In this document: positions 9,457 to 18,989 of the stretch, piece after piece | Numbering within the stretch: the first letter of the stretch is position 1 | Layout: every line of letters begins with the position of its first letter | Origin: JAFGNB01 sp050304135 | Lineage (GTDB): Bacteria > Fibrobacterota > Chitinivibrionia > Chitinivibrionales > Chitinispirillaceae | Assembly: GCA_050304135.1 (NCBI GenBank) | Contig: JBNLDC010000042.1 | Location: 32,237 to 96,236 of the forward strand | Reading direction: 5' to 3' | DNA: 64,000 nucleotides | Program-made: the position numbers and the translations under genes | Notes under the pieces: model-generated | Seen by the model: only the letters and a program-made list of their open reading frames with translations | Told to the model about the DNA's origin: nothing | The model's database searches: none

Positions 9457-9760
9457 ACACTTTGCGCTGCATCTTTATGCTGTTTTGCCCCTCTGAAAAT
9501 TGTATGTATTCACCTGGTCTGATTTTCCGCACTATGTTGCAGGTGCACTCTGTTCGTTCCTGTTGCTTTCACACCTTGTTCGGCGTGAGGATCGCTGAGA
9601 GTGCCATGTTGTATACTTTCCCATACTGCTGCACCCCTTTCGAGCGGTGCAGACCCTTCTGCTTCTCTGCTGTATCAGGTGCGGGATCGGAAGTACTGCC
9701 CCAAACTTTCGCATGAAATAACCTGTTGGAACCGACCGGTTCCGGGATAACTACACTGCA
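9457..9760 (+). other. Non-coding stretch before priA
   Basis: No gene or coding remnant is recognised. A small hairpin (CTGCACC at 9629-9635 with GGTGCAG at 9646-9652) is present without a T-tract. This stretch joins the accessory block to the core block. Confidence 0.35.
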
Positions 9761-11959
9761 ATGTCAGATGTTTCGCACATAGTCGCCGTCGCCTTTCCCA
9801 ATGCTGTATCGGGAATCTATGATTACCGGGTACCGCACCGGTTTGCAGGAAAGGTCCTTGCCGGGACTCCGGTGCTGGTACCGCTGCGCAGGAGGGAAAC
9901 CTGGGGCGTTGCGGTGGAAATCAAGCAGAATTCCGACTTTCCTGATCTCAAGGAGGTTCTCGACTGCAAAACCGGCAGGTGGACCGATTCGGGAAGTACT
10001 CTGCTGAAACTGTACCGGTGGATGGCGGAGTATTACCAGTGTGATCTCGGAAGGGTGTTCAAGCCGCTGATGCGCAAAGGTCTTCTGAAGAGTTCCGAGA
10101 AAACGGTGCAGGTGTTTTCAATAAATCCGGAGGCACCCCTGGGGGAGGTCACCGAGAAATACCGGGCACTGTATGCACAGCTCTCACCGGTCGGAACCGT
10201 TACTGCCGACGAGGCGAAACAGCGGTTCGGGATATCACGGGCGGTACTCGGGACCCTCTGCAGAAAGAACCTCGTGGTGCAGTCGGTAAAGACGGTGCTG
10301 CGGGAGGTTGGTGAACTCTCGGGAGATGTACCTGATGAATCAGTAGTCCTTACCGGTGAGCAGTCGGAGGCGGTTGAGCGGATCATGAATGATCGTGACG
10401 CTCCGCAGCGCCCTTTTCTTTTGTACGGGATTACCGGCAGCGGTAAAACGCATGTATATATCGAGCTTGCTTCACGGATGCTTGCCCTCGGCCGGGGGGT
10501 GATCATTCTGGTGCCCGAGATCGCTCTTACTCCGCAGACGATCCAGCGGTTCCGCGGAGCACTCGGCGGGGTAATCACCGTCATTCATAGTCATATGTCC
10601 GACGGCGAACGGCGTGACAGCCTGCAGGAACTCGTTGACGGGACCAAGCGGGTGGTGATCGGCGTGCGTAGTGCCGTTCTTGCACCAATGGACGGTGTGG
10701 GGCTCATTATTGTCGACGAGGAGCACGACGGCAGTTATAAACAGAGTGATCTCGATCCGCGCTACAATGCCCGGGATGTTGCGGTGATGCGTGGTTTTTT
10801 TCAGAAGGCGCTGGTGGTGATGGGAAGTGCCACCCCGAGTTTCGAGAGCTTTCACAATGCGCATGAGGGTAAGTACCACCTCCTCCGGCTGACTAGCCGC
10901 TTTGGTGCGGCGGCACTGCCGCAGGTAACACTGGTTGATATGCGCACCGAAAAGGAGGAGAACAACTGGGAACCTTTCTCTCGTTCGCTCTCGGCGGCAA
11001 TCGCTGAAACTATCGAAGCGAATCGTCAGGTAATTCTATTACTTAACCGACGGGGATACGCCACGGTGCTTCTCTGCAAGGAGTGCGGGCACACCGCCCG
11101 CTGCCCCGACTGTTCGGTAACGCTGCGGTATCACCGGGCGGATACGGCACTCAAATGCCATGTCTGCGGCTATATCGAAGATGCGCCGGCAGTCTGCCCC
11201 GGATGCAGAGGCGAGAAGATCAAATACAAAGGGATCGGTATTCAGAAGATTGAGCAGTATCTCCGGGAACAGTTTCCGCAGGTGCGGGTCATCCGGATGG
11301 ATCAGGACACCACCCGCCGCAAGGGGGCCCATGCGGCGATTCTGCAGCAGTTCGCTGATCGTAAAGCTGATATTCTTCTCGGCACACAGATGGTGGCGAA
11401 AGGACTCAATTTTCCCGGTGTCGCACTGGTGGGGGTGATCGCCGCGGATACCGGACTCCACATTCCCGATTTCCGCGCGGCTGAACGGACCTTCCAGCTC
11501 CTTACGCAGGTGGCCGGTCGTGCGGGCCGTACCGACAGCAGCGGTGAAGTGATCATACAGACGTACTGTCCGGAGGAGTGCGCCCTGCAATGCACCGTTA
11601 CGCATGATTATGAATCTTTCTACGAAACCGAGTGTGAGAGCCGCAAGATGCTCGGGTATCCCCCCTGGGGCAGGATTGCCCGGATCGTCGTTTCCGGAAA
11701 GGCGGAGCACGAGGTGGCGAACACTGCGGAAAAAATAGCACGGCAGATAAAGGCAGGTGCGGGCAGTGCAATTACGGTACTGGGGCCGTCACCGGCCGTA
11801 CTTGAACGGATTGCCGGTGAAACACGCTTTACGATTCTCTTGAAAGCTCAGAATGCAGGGATTCTCGGGCGGATACTCAGAACCGTGCCGCGCGGAAAGT
11901 CTTCGCGTGCTGCCGGTCCGGGTATCGTTGTGGATGTTGATCCGGTGAATATGTTATAA
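9761..11959 (+). CDS. priA: Primosomal replication-restart helicase PriA
   Basis: 732 aa, normal for PriA. The N-terminal 3'-DNA-binding domain (YDYRVP, GTPVLVPLRRR) is followed by a superfamily 2 helicase core: Walker A GITGSGKTHVYIEL, Walker B IIVDEEHDGSYKQ, motif III GSATPS, and later LGTQMVAKGLNFP and QVAGRAGR. Two zinc sites interrupt the core: CKECGHTARCPDC and CHVCGYIEDAPAVCPGC. PriA recognises stalled forks and D-loops and reloads the replicative helicase. ATG 9761 matches the usual N-terminus, though no strong ribosome site precedes it. It is the first gene of the GC-richer core block and is not clearly linked to its neighbours. Confidence 0.95.
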   Translation: MSDVSHIVAVAFPNAVSGIYDYRVPHRFAGKVLAGTPVLVPLRRRETWGVAVEIKQNSDFPDLKEVLDCKTGRWTDSGSTLLKLYRWMAEYYQCDLGRVFKPLMRKGLLKSSEKTVQVFSINPEAPLGEVTEKYRALYAQLSPVGTVTADEAKQRFGISRAVLGTLCRKNLVVQSVKTVLREVGELSGDVPDESVVLTGEQSEAVERIMNDRDAPQRPFLLYGITGSGKTHVYIELASRMLALGRGVIILVPEIALTPQTIQRFRGALGGVITVIHSHMSDGERRDSLQELVDGTKRVVIGVRSAVLAPMDGVGLIIVDEEHDGSYKQSDLDPRYNARDVAVMRGFFQKALVVMGSATPSFESFHNAHEGKYHLLRLTSRFGAAALPQVTLVDMRTEKEENNWEPFSRSLSAAIAETIEANRQVILLLNRRGYATVLLCKECGHTARCPDCSVTLRYHRADTALKCHVCGYIEDAPAVCPGCRGEKIKYKGIGIQKIEQYLREQFPQVRVIRMDQDTTRRKGAHAAILQQFADRKADILLGTQMVAKGLNFPGVALVGVIAADTGLHIPDFRAAERTFQLLTQVAGRAGRTDSSGEVIIQTYCPEECALQCTVTHDYESFYETECESRKMLGYPPWGRIARIVVSGKAEHEVANTAEKIARQIKAGAGSAITVLGPSPAVLERIAGETRFTILLKAQNAGILGRILRTVPRGKSSRAAGPGIVVDVDPVNML

Positions 11960-12213
11960 CTTCCTGCCGGAGAGCGTACGCCCCGCCTCAATCGGTATAA
12001 AATGAAACTTTGCTGGTATCAATCGCGCGACGGAAAATTATTTTATCTCTATACCATGTCTGCCGGCTTACCGGCGATAACACTCCTCTGAACAATTCAT
12101 CGCATCCTGCACACTATAACCCCAAAGCAGTAATAATCCTGTTGTTTAAAGAAAAGGGTAGGATTATCAACGATATATCGCAAAAACGGCATGAATCTCC
12201 CTTCATCGAATCC

Positions 12214-13263
12214 ATGCGGGCCATTCTTGCTGCACTTCCGGGGTACCGGGTTGTTGCCGCCTTCGCCGGGCGGTTAACGCAGTGGTCTTCGCGGCCGCTC
12301 TTCCGACTGGCGATCCGTGTGCTGCTGACCCTGCTTTTTGTCGTTCTGGTGAATCGGAGTATTGCCGGCGCGGATCTTGCCGCGCTCCTGCGCAGCGTCT
12401 CTCCGCTCGGGCTTCTTGTAGCGCTGCTTCTCGGTGCGGGTTCATTTTATTTTCAAGTGCTCAGGTGGCAGTGTATTCTTGCAGGTCATGATCTTCCCGC
12501 CGGTGCGGGGGTTGCTCTCCGAACTATTTTCAGAGGCTTTTTTCTCGGTTTTGTAACTCCCGGAAGAATGGGGGAGCTTTTCAGGGCCATGCACCTTGAT
12601 CCGCACCGCAAACTCGCCACCATGGCAGCTACGGTAGAGGAACGGTTCTGTTCGGTGGTGGTCACCGTTTTTGCAGGCATGGTCGGGATGGTATTGCTCT
12701 GGGGAGGACTGGGAGTTCCGCCGTTCATGCCGCTTGCAGCTGCATCAATACTTTTCATTGCCGGCTTTATACTTTTTACCGGGTTACTGCTTGGCGGTGT
12801 CGGTTTATCGGTATTCCGATTGCCGGTTCTGCGCCGGTTGCAACCGGTTCTGATACATTTTGAACGGTATCGGTCACTTCCCTTCGGGCGACTCGGAGTA
12901 TATTCCGTAGCCGCCCATCTGCTGCTTTTACTGCAGGTCGCGCTTCTTTTTTCGATGTTCGGTGAACGGGATCTGCCACTTACCATGGCGGCTCTGGCGC
13001 AGGCCTTTTCATTTATGCTGCTGCTCCCGTTTTTTATTGCCAATATCGGATTGCGTGAATACGCTTTTTCGTTTTTTCTGGCCCGGGCACACCACGCAGC
13101 CTCCGGCAGTTTATCCTGCAGTGCGGTAGCACTGGGTGTTGCCACCATTATTCTTTTTATAAATATTATTTTACCTGCAGCGATCGGGCTTTTTTGGGTA
13201 TATCTGGACAAACAGGCGGATCAGCGCATCGCAATAAAGGAAGACAATGACGACGCAACGTGA
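12214..13263 (+). CDS. Flippase-like integral membrane protein (UPF0104/LPG-synthase TM family)
   Basis: About 349 aa from ATG 12214. The open frame extends upstream to 12010, but that part is not membrane-like or family-like. Roughly eight hydrophobic segments cover the protein. The family motif is FLGFVTPGRMGELFRAMHL, and EERFCSVV follows. Members of this group (the membrane domain of lysylphosphatidylglycerol synthase, AglD-like) are thought to move lipid-linked sugars or lipids across the membrane. It ends 17 nt inside the next gene, a GT5-like glycosyltransferase, so the two are translationally linked. The start is uncertain, because no clear ribosome site precedes ATG 12214. Confidence 0.7.
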   Translation: MRAILAALPGYRVVAAFAGRLTQWSSRPLFRLAIRVLLTLLFVVLVNRSIAGADLAALLRSVSPLGLLVALLLGAGSFYFQVLRWQCILAGHDLPAGAGVALRTIFRGFFLGFVTPGRMGELFRAMHLDPHRKLATMAATVEERFCSVVVTVFAGMVGMVLLWGGLGVPPFMPLAAASILFIAGFILFTGLLLGGVGLSVFRLPVLRRLQPVLIHFERYRSLPFGRLGVYSVAAHLLLLLQVALLFSMFGERDLPLTMAALAQAFSFMLLLPFFIANIGLREYAFSFFLARAHHAASGSLSCSAVALGVATIILFINIILPAAIGLFWVYLDKQADQRIAIKEDNDDAT

Positions 13264-15028
13264 CATTTTCAACACCATCTTCCACACTAAACTCTCCAGT
13301 TGGACACCACTGTCAGTGCATCACCACGACCTCTTCAGTGAAGAGGAACTGGCCGCTCTGGAACGAAGCAACCGCACCTTCCGGTCGGAAGCCAGGAGAG
13401 TGGTGCAACTCTCCTTCGAAAACCGTTTTGCCACCGCAGGCGGGCTTGGTGCCGTGGTCAAACAGCTGCCGGCAACGCTTGCCGGAGCAGGTGAATCGGT
13501 GGTTTTACTTACTCCGTTACACCGGAACAATCCGGTGGTGCAGAAAGCGATTGCCACTGGTGCGCTGCGTGAACGGTGCTCCGGTCTGACTGTCCGCATT
13601 TGTAACTATGAGTGTACCGTCAGTTATTACGAAGAGGTTGATGCTCAGGTACCGACCTGGCATATCGGTGTTGAAGGGAGGTTTCTTGCCGGAGAAAATC
13701 CCTACGGTTACGCCGATCCGGAAGCTCTGCTGGTGGATGCGCTGGCGTTTTGTGCGGTAGTTCCTTCGGTACTGGATCATCTCGGTATTCGCGAGCATGT
13801 CGTAGTGCACGCACACGACTGGGAATGCGCTTCCATTGCCATCTTTGCCCGGTACGCGGTACTCAGTTCGGTACTCAAACAGGTTCGGACACTCCTCACG
13901 CTGCATAATTCATTCGATGCCCCGTTTCCCGACCGTTTGAAACTCAGCTTTTTCAACAAAGATTTTTCCGGTCATACGGTACTGCAGTGTATGCTTCCTT
14001 TTTTTCACGGGCCGCTTACCTCGGTGAGTACACCGTTTGCTCATGAGTTGCGGCACGATCCATTGCAGCGGGGGTTTTTCACCGACCACCTTCAGCAGCT
14101 CTTCAGGAGAAATCCGCCGCTGGGAATAGAAAACGGCATGTTCGGTGATCCGAAATTTCCGTTCACCAGCGCGGAGATCGAAGCGGCTCAAAAAAATAAT
14201 TATGAGCCGATACTCACGAAGAAAAAGAAATGGCGCAACGCATTTCTCTCCGAGCTCCGTTCAACGGACGATCCGAGAATTATCGGTGAGCTTGACAGTG
14301 CATCACTGGATGATCCCACCATTCCGATATTTTTCATGTCCGGCAGATTCGATCTGATGCAGAAAGGGTTCGATACTGTCTTCAATGCATTCTCCGCACT
14401 CGAACCGGGCAGTGCACATCTCTTTTTTACCCCCACGATGCACAATGGCGATGACGACCTCACCTTTTTCAGCGAGGTTGCCGATCGCTGCCGGGGCTCC
14501 ATCGTTATCTGGCCGTTTAAAATTCCGGTCAGGCAGTACCGGACGTTTCTTCAGGGGGCGAATTTTCTGCTGATGCCGTCACTGTATGAGCCGTTCGGTG
14601 CTGCGAGTGAGGGGTTTCTGCATGGAACTCCGGTGATTGCGCGGGCTACCGGCGGTCTTTTGGCCCAGATTCATCCCGGGAGGGGATTTACCATCCCGGC
14701 ACTTTACTCATCATTGTTTCCCCCGGCACTTTCCCGCAACCGGAACGGTGTTTTATACCGTGAACAATTCCCCGATGAACAGGCCCAGCAGCTCTGGCGT
14801 CCGTTGCTCGAGGCGTCACTACAACAGCGCGGAACCAATCCGCTCTACCGGGCCATTGTCACCGCAGCTGAGAGCGCACTTTCGGAGGCATGTCGTGTAA
14901 CTTCGGATGAGCAGCGCTATGGAGCGATGATTCTTGATGGACTTCGTTCGGTGCGAGAACATACCTGGGAGATTGCGGTTGCCAAATACCGTGCGGTGTT
15001 TGATGTCGCGGTGTCACGGGGAGTATAG
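13247..15028 (+). CDS. Glycogen/starch synthase-like GT5 glycosyltransferase
   Basis: 593 aa. The N-terminal Rossmann domain has ATAGGLGAVVKQLPATLA, the GT5 nucleotide-sugar loop in which the usual Lys of KxGGL is replaced. HAHDWECASIAIFARY matches the HxHDWxxx motif of glycogen synthases. The C-terminal domain has SGRFDLMQKGFDTVFNAF and PSLYEPFGAASEGFLHGTPVIARATGGL, matching the acceptor and nucleotide-binding loops. It is longer than GlgA (about 480 aa), closer to eukaryotic-type or extended synthases. AAGGAAG lies just before the ATG, inside the previous gene. The probable reaction is alpha-1,4-glucan elongation. The donor, and the effect of the altered KxGGL lysine, are open. Confidence 0.75.
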   Translation: MTTQRDIFNTIFHTKLSSWTPLSVHHHDLFSEEELAALERSNRTFRSEARRVVQLSFENRFATAGGLGAVVKQLPATLAGAGESVVLLTPLHRNNPVVQKAIATGALRERCSGLTVRICNYECTVSYYEEVDAQVPTWHIGVEGRFLAGENPYGYADPEALLVDALAFCAVVPSVLDHLGIREHVVVHAHDWECASIAIFARYAVLSSVLKQVRTLLTLHNSFDAPFPDRLKLSFFNKDFSGHTVLQCMLPFFHGPLTSVSTPFAHELRHDPLQRGFFTDHLQQLFRRNPPLGIENGMFGDPKFPFTSAEIEAAQKNNYEPILTKKKKWRNAFLSELRSTDDPRIIGELDSASLDDPTIPIFFMSGRFDLMQKGFDTVFNAFSALEPGSAHLFFTPTMHNGDDDLTFFSEVADRCRGSIVIWPFKIPVRQYRTFLQGANFLLMPSLYEPFGAASEGFLHGTPVIARATGGLLAQIHPGRGFTIPALYSSLFPPALSRNRNGVLYREQFPDEQAQQLWRPLLEASLQQRGTNPLYRAIVTAAESALSEACRVTSDEQRYGAMILDGLRSVREHTWEIAVAKYRAVFDVAVSRGV

Positions 15029-15315
15029 CCGTGCAACCGGTTGTGGTAGTATGCTTTGCCGATAATTGATGTCACCAGTTGTTTCTGAATCATTAATTGT
15101 AATAAACGGCTTCGTTAGTTAAACGTTGTGAAATTTGACATAAACCTGAAAAAAATCTATTATTTGGATACTGCCACCCCATTTTCAAGAATCGTTGATA
15201 TTTCGGGAAAATTGTAAAATGGTTTACATTTATCTCTTAAAAAACGGTATTTTTGCTGGTTTTTCAATATATTGTCTTGATTAACAGGGTAATGGGTATC
15301 TAACGAAGGGATGTT
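15029..15315 (+). promoter_or_regulatory. AT-rich upstream region of the acidic membrane protein gene
   Basis: 287 bp without a gene. It is clearly AT-richer than both flanks and ends in GAAGGGATGTT just before ATG 15316. A promoter for 15316 is likely here, but I could not settle a -35/-10 pair. Confidence 0.35.
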
Positions 15316-17049
15316 ATGGTAATTCAACTGCTGGCAGGAATGTTCCTGGGTTCTGCAGCTGCCTCACTGGTATGGGGGGCTGTTCTCTTTGTCCTCAAAT
15401 CAAAAAACGACAAAATACGGCGGGAACGCGACGGCGTCATGCACTCTCTGGGTGAGCTGTGGAATGAAATCGATGCACTGGTAACGTCACGCCACGGCGG
15501 CGGAAGAGCGGAAATCGAATTTCGTGAACGATTCACTGCACGGCTCGACGAGGTTAACCGCCAACTGCGGCCGAATATACATATTCTGGAGTCATATTTC
15601 GTCAAATACACCGAAGCTCTGATCGACTATTACAACCATAAGGTTTTCGGTGATGCGGCAATTGCCGTACAGCCAACTTCCCGACCGATTCCCGAAATTG
15701 AGATGGAAACCGGTCTGAACTTTGTTGAAACACCGCCGGAAGCGCTCCTCGAAAAAGTTCAGCCCGCAAGTCCGGCTACAGTGGAGGTTGCCGACAATAC
15801 CTTTGTTGAAACATCTCCCGTATCTGAAATTGAAGCTGCTGAATCGCAGGCTGAAGATGTCGGTGATGTCGCAATTGAACCGGTCGCGAAAGCTCCTGCA
15901 GATACTTCCACTGGAACGAAAACGGAGAGTTTCAGCCGGGATCCTGATTCCGAAAACAGGGTCGGAGATATTGTGGAAGATATCTTTGACGCATCAGAGG
16001 CTGCTGATGACGCGGCGAAGACGGATAAGAGTTTCGATGTGGTCATCGCCGGAAAAGAACCGGTTGCCGAAGAGGCTGCGGCAGAAAAAAAGGAACCATC
16101 AGTTCCTGAAAGTGCCCCCGAAGCCGAAGACTCAGACGATGAAGAGGACGTGGTCTTTGAACTGAAAGAACCACCGGCGCCCGATATCTCCGCTACCGTC
16201 TCTGCCGGAACTGAGCCAGGCGACCGGATGTTCGACGACGAAGAGTTCACGATGGAAACTATGATGGATGTTGATATCAACTCGCTCTCTTCCTTCCTCA
16301 AACCGCAGAACGTTGCCGCAGAAACATCTTCGGCCCCGGACCCTGCCCTTGATGCAACGGTTGAAATGTCCCCTTCCATCCTCGAGAAGGAAAAACCGGC
16401 CGACATTCAGGATGATCTCGAGGTGGTGGTTGCCTCCAATGCCGGCCATACCGATATGCCGGTTGTTGATGAAACTGTCGTGATCGATCTTCCGAAAGAG
16501 CCGCAGTTTGCCGCATCTTCCGACAATAAGGAAGCGGACCTTGGTGATCTTGATGACAGCATTCCTGAAGAGACCACCTACACCCATGCGGAAGATCTTA
16601 CCCGGAATCTGGATTCGGCACCAAAACCCGCTGCGGATGTGGTGGTAGAGGATGATTTTGAAGTCTTGTTTCAGGAAGGACCGGTCGAGGTCGAACCGGC
16701 TTCCGCGGCGATTGCAGCAACCACGACAACCGAAGAAGACACTGGTGCGGAGCTTTTCGAAGCGGAATTGACCGATGCGGATGTTATCACCGGGAATGAT
16801 GTGGCAGATAAAATCGCCGCTCTGGAAGTCGGCCCGGTTGCAGAGTCGAGTCAGAAAAAAAACGGTGGCGGTAGTGCACCGTCTTCCCCAGTGGAGAAAG
16901 AAAAAACGCCGGAATTAAAAAAGAGTGCAAAGCCCGTCACCAAAAAGAGTCCTGTCACGACAAAACGTGGAGGTCGGGCAGATGATTCCATTACCGGCGA
17001 TGATGTTGCCGATAAGATGGATGCTTTTTTCGGGCTTTTTGATGAATAA
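15316..17049 (+). CDS. Membrane-anchored, highly acidic protein with duplicated C-terminal motif
   Basis: 577 aa. One N-terminal membrane helix (residues 5-27) is followed by a short coiled-coil-like region to ~115, then ~370 residues of Glu/Asp/Ala/Pro-rich low complexity, probably disordered and cytoplasmic. Two copies of an ITGxDVADKhxA motif stand out near the end: ITGNDVADKIAAL (from residue 491) and ITGDDVADKMDAFFGLFDE (the last 19 residues). They are separated by a Lys/Ser/Pro-rich spacer. I know no family. The layout, an anchor plus a long flexible arm and a short terminal motif, suggests a tether or recruitment protein. That is inference. GAAGGGAT precedes the ATG. Confidence 0.75.
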   Translation: MVIQLLAGMFLGSAAASLVWGAVLFVLKSKNDKIRRERDGVMHSLGELWNEIDALVTSRHGGGRAEIEFRERFTARLDEVNRQLRPNIHILESYFVKYTEALIDYYNHKVFGDAAIAVQPTSRPIPEIEMETGLNFVETPPEALLEKVQPASPATVEVADNTFVETSPVSEIEAAESQAEDVGDVAIEPVAKAPADTSTGTKTESFSRDPDSENRVGDIVEDIFDASEAADDAAKTDKSFDVVIAGKEPVAEEAAAEKKEPSVPESAPEAEDSDDEEDVVFELKEPPAPDISATVSAGTEPGDRMFDDEEFTMETMMDVDINSLSSFLKPQNVAAETSSAPDPALDATVEMSPSILEKEKPADIQDDLEVVVASNAGHTDMPVVDETVVIDLPKEPQFAASSDNKEADLGDLDDSIPEETTYTHAEDLTRNLDSAPKPAADVVVEDDFEVLFQEGPVEVEPASAAIAATTTTEEDTGAELFEAELTDADVITGNDVADKIAALEVGPVAESSQKKNGGGSAPSSPVEKEKTPELKKSAKPVTKKSPVTTKRGGRADDSITGDDVADKMDAFFGLFDE

Positions 17050-17065
17050 CTGATCCGTTGGACGC

Positions 17066-17818
17066 TTATGCCGGCGGTATTATCGACCGCTGGCGTGCAA
17101 TCTCGTAAAGGAGTATTGCGGCGGATGCCGAAACATTGAGCGATTCAACAGTGCTGCTCATCGGGATGGATACAAAGTCGGTGCAGGCTTTTGACAGATA
17201 GGGAGGAAGGCCGCGGTGCTCTCCTCCTAAAACAAGAATGACCGGTCCGGTAAGGCGGATCTCCTGGGGAGGTCTGCCTTTTTTCATGTCCGCTCCGATG
17301 ACGGAGTATCCCTTTTCCGCCAGACCGCCAATGATTCCCTCGAGGTTTTTCGGGCGTGCAACGGCAAGGTGTTCAACCATACCGGCACTACTTTTGGCAA
17401 CTGCAGCATTGAGCGGAGCGGTGTTTTTACGCTCCAGCAGCAACGCATCAACGTCGAATGCTACTGCGCTGCGGATAATGGCTCCAAGATTGCCCGGATC
17501 TTCAATTGATGCCGGAACTACTATGAGTGGATTGCTCTTCCCTGCAATTCTGTCTTCGATAACACTCATTTCGATGTAGGGGAGAACACTGCACTGCGCG
17601 GCAATACCCTGGTGACGTCGGGTGCCGGAGAGCTGCTGCATTCTGACTTCGGGAACCAGATTGTAGGAGAGGCGTTCTTTTCTGCAGATTTTCAGCAGTT
17701 CGAACAGCTGAGCACTTTTCCGGTCCTGTTCAAAGTACACGTGATCAATCGAGGTAATCCTTGTCTTGAGCAGCTCCTCCACCGGATGTATTCCGTAAAT
17801 AACCTGATCCTTATACAT
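17066..17818 (-). CDS. rlmB: TrmH-family 2'-O-ribose RNA methyltransferase (RlmB-like)
   Basis: 250 aa from ATG 17818, preceded by GAGGG at good spacing. An ATG-like start 12 nt upstream adds only MREA. The N-terminal substrate-binding domain starts YKDQVIYGIHPVEELL. The SPOUT knot has IEDPGNLGAIIRSA (motif 1), LVLGGEHRGLPPYL (motif 2) and IPMSSTVESLNVSASAAILLYE (motif 3), with the conserved Asn and Glu that bind S-adenosylmethionine. RlmB methylates G2251 of 23S rRNA. Related members act on tRNA, so the exact target is inferred. The gene converges on 15316 with only 16 bp between stops. Confidence 0.85.
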   Translation of the reverse strand: MYKDQVIYGIHPVEELLKTRITSIDHVYFEQDRKSAQLFELLKICRKERLSYNLVPEVRMQQLSGTRRHQGIAAQCSVLPYIEMSVIEDRIAGKSNPLIVVPASIEDPGNLGAIIRSAVAFDVDALLLERKNTAPLNAAVAKSSAGMVEHLAVARPKNLEGIIGGLAEKGYSVIGADMKKGRPPQEIRLTGPVILVLGGEHRGLPPYLSKACTDFVSIPMSSTVESLNVSASAAILLYEIARQRSIIPPA

Positions 17819-18060
17819 TGCTTCCCTCATAAAAAACGGTATATTCCTGAAAGGTCCCCTTTGCGTCGGCGAAGGGAAAATGGGCCGGATGCCGACGGAT
17901 TATCCATAAAATACCAGTCGGCAAGGGGGTCCTGTCTACAGACCGGATAATATACGTACTTGGTAGCGGAGTGTTTAATATATTTTTCTCTTTACCGGCA
18001 GTGTGGAGCGCTCCTGCCGGATTTTATGCACCCATGTGGTGCGCCTGAAAGGGGTTTGGT

Positions 18061-18264
18061 ATGGGATTTCTAGGCGGGCAGGAACTGATCATCATCCTGA
18101 TCATTGTTGTGTTACTGTTCGGTGCCAAAAAGATTCCGGAGCTGGCAAAGGGGCTGGGTACCGGTATCAAGGAGTTCAAAAAAGCATCGAATGATGTTGA
18201 CAAACAGATAAGTACGAAGAAGGACGAAGAAAAACCCGCAGAGAAAGAGGGTAGCGGGTCGTGA
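18061..18264 (+). CDS. tatA: Twin-arginine translocase subunit TatA
   Basis: 67 aa. One N-terminal membrane helix (ELIIILIIVVLLFGAKKIPELAKG) carries the FGxKKxPEL hinge, followed by an amphipathic helix and a charged tail rich in Lys and Glu. TatA oligomers form the passage for folded proteins with twin-arginine signals. GAAAGGGG precedes the ATG. The stop overlaps the GTG start of tatC by 4 nt. A likely client lies in this window: the DUF362 protein at 38125 has GRRNFLK. Confidence 0.93.
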   Translation: MGFLGGQELIIILIIVVLLFGAKKIPELAKGLGTGIKEFKKASNDVDKQISTKKDEEKPAEKEGSGS

Positions 18265-18989
18265 GTGGACGTCAGGGGGAGATGTCCTTTCTGGACCATC
18301 TCGAAGAGTTGCGGTGGCGCCTGATAAAATCGGCGATTGCGGTTGCAGTGTTCGCCATTCCGTGTGCCGTCTACTGGCAGAAAATCCTTGATGTCGTCAT
18401 GATTTATCCGTTGCGTACTACGTCGCCACAACCGAAACTCATCTATACCAATCCATCGGAAAGTGTTATTCTCAGCATCAAAATAGCAATCGCCGGGGGA
18501 GTGATCGCCGCCTCTCCGGTGATATTTTATCAACTCTGGCGGTTTATCTCCCCGGGGTTGTACCGCAACGAGAAACGGGTTATTCTTCCGGCGGTAGTCG
18601 CCTCCACGGTATTTTTTATCGGGGGTATCTCATTTAGCTACTATACGTTTCCCCTGCTGCTGAAGTTTCTGACCTCCTATGCCGGAAGTCAACTTGATGC
18701 GATGTTCAAGGTTGGGGAGTATTTCGGTTTCCTGCTTAAAATCAGTATTTCATTCGGGGTGGTTTTTGAATTGCCGGTGATCTCATTTGTCCTTGCCCGC
18801 ATGGGCATTCTGACTGCCGGTTTCATGCTCAAACAATTTCGCTATGCACTGGTTGCCATATTCCTTGTGGCGGCCATTCTAACGCCACCTGATGTTATTT
18901 CACAGATGATGCTTGCCGGACCGATGCTGCTGCTCTACGGAACGAGCATTATTGTCGCGGCACTGGCTGCACGGAGAAAATCAGCGTGA
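18261..18989 (+). CDS. tatC: Sec-independent translocase protein TatC
   Basis: 242 aa with a GTG start overlapping the tatA stop (GTGA). The N-terminus has MSFLDHLEELRWRLI, the conserved signal-recognition segment of TatC. Six hydrophobic helices follow, with YQLWRFISPGLYRNEK in the first periplasmic/cytoplasmic loop region and FGVVFELPVISFVLARMG containing the conserved membrane Glu. TatC receives twin-arginine precursors together with TatB. The next gene overlaps by 4 nt (GTGA) and starts with a TatB-like helix. Confidence 0.95.
   Translation: MSGRQGEMSFLDHLEELRWRLIKSAIAVAVFAIPCAVYWQKILDVVMIYPLRTTSPQPKLIYTNPSESVILSIKIAIAGGVIAASPVIFYQLWRFISPGLYRNEKRVILPAVVASTVFFIGGISFSYYTFPLLLKFLTSYAGSQLDAMFKVGEYFGFLLKISISFGVVFELPVISFVLARMGILTAGFMLKQFRYALVAIFLVAAILTPPDVISQMMLAGPMLLLYGTSIIVAALAARRKSA

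Noticed and set aside
9391..9470. Insertion-sequence end starting TGTAAATTCACC
   Set aside because: It follows the response-regulator breakpoint and has a loosely similar reverse-complement at 907, but no matching inverted end or transposase gene was found.
11039..11710. 223-residue minus-strand frame
   Set aside because: It is antisense to the helicase core of priA, which has strong motifs. No ribosome site or family features were found.
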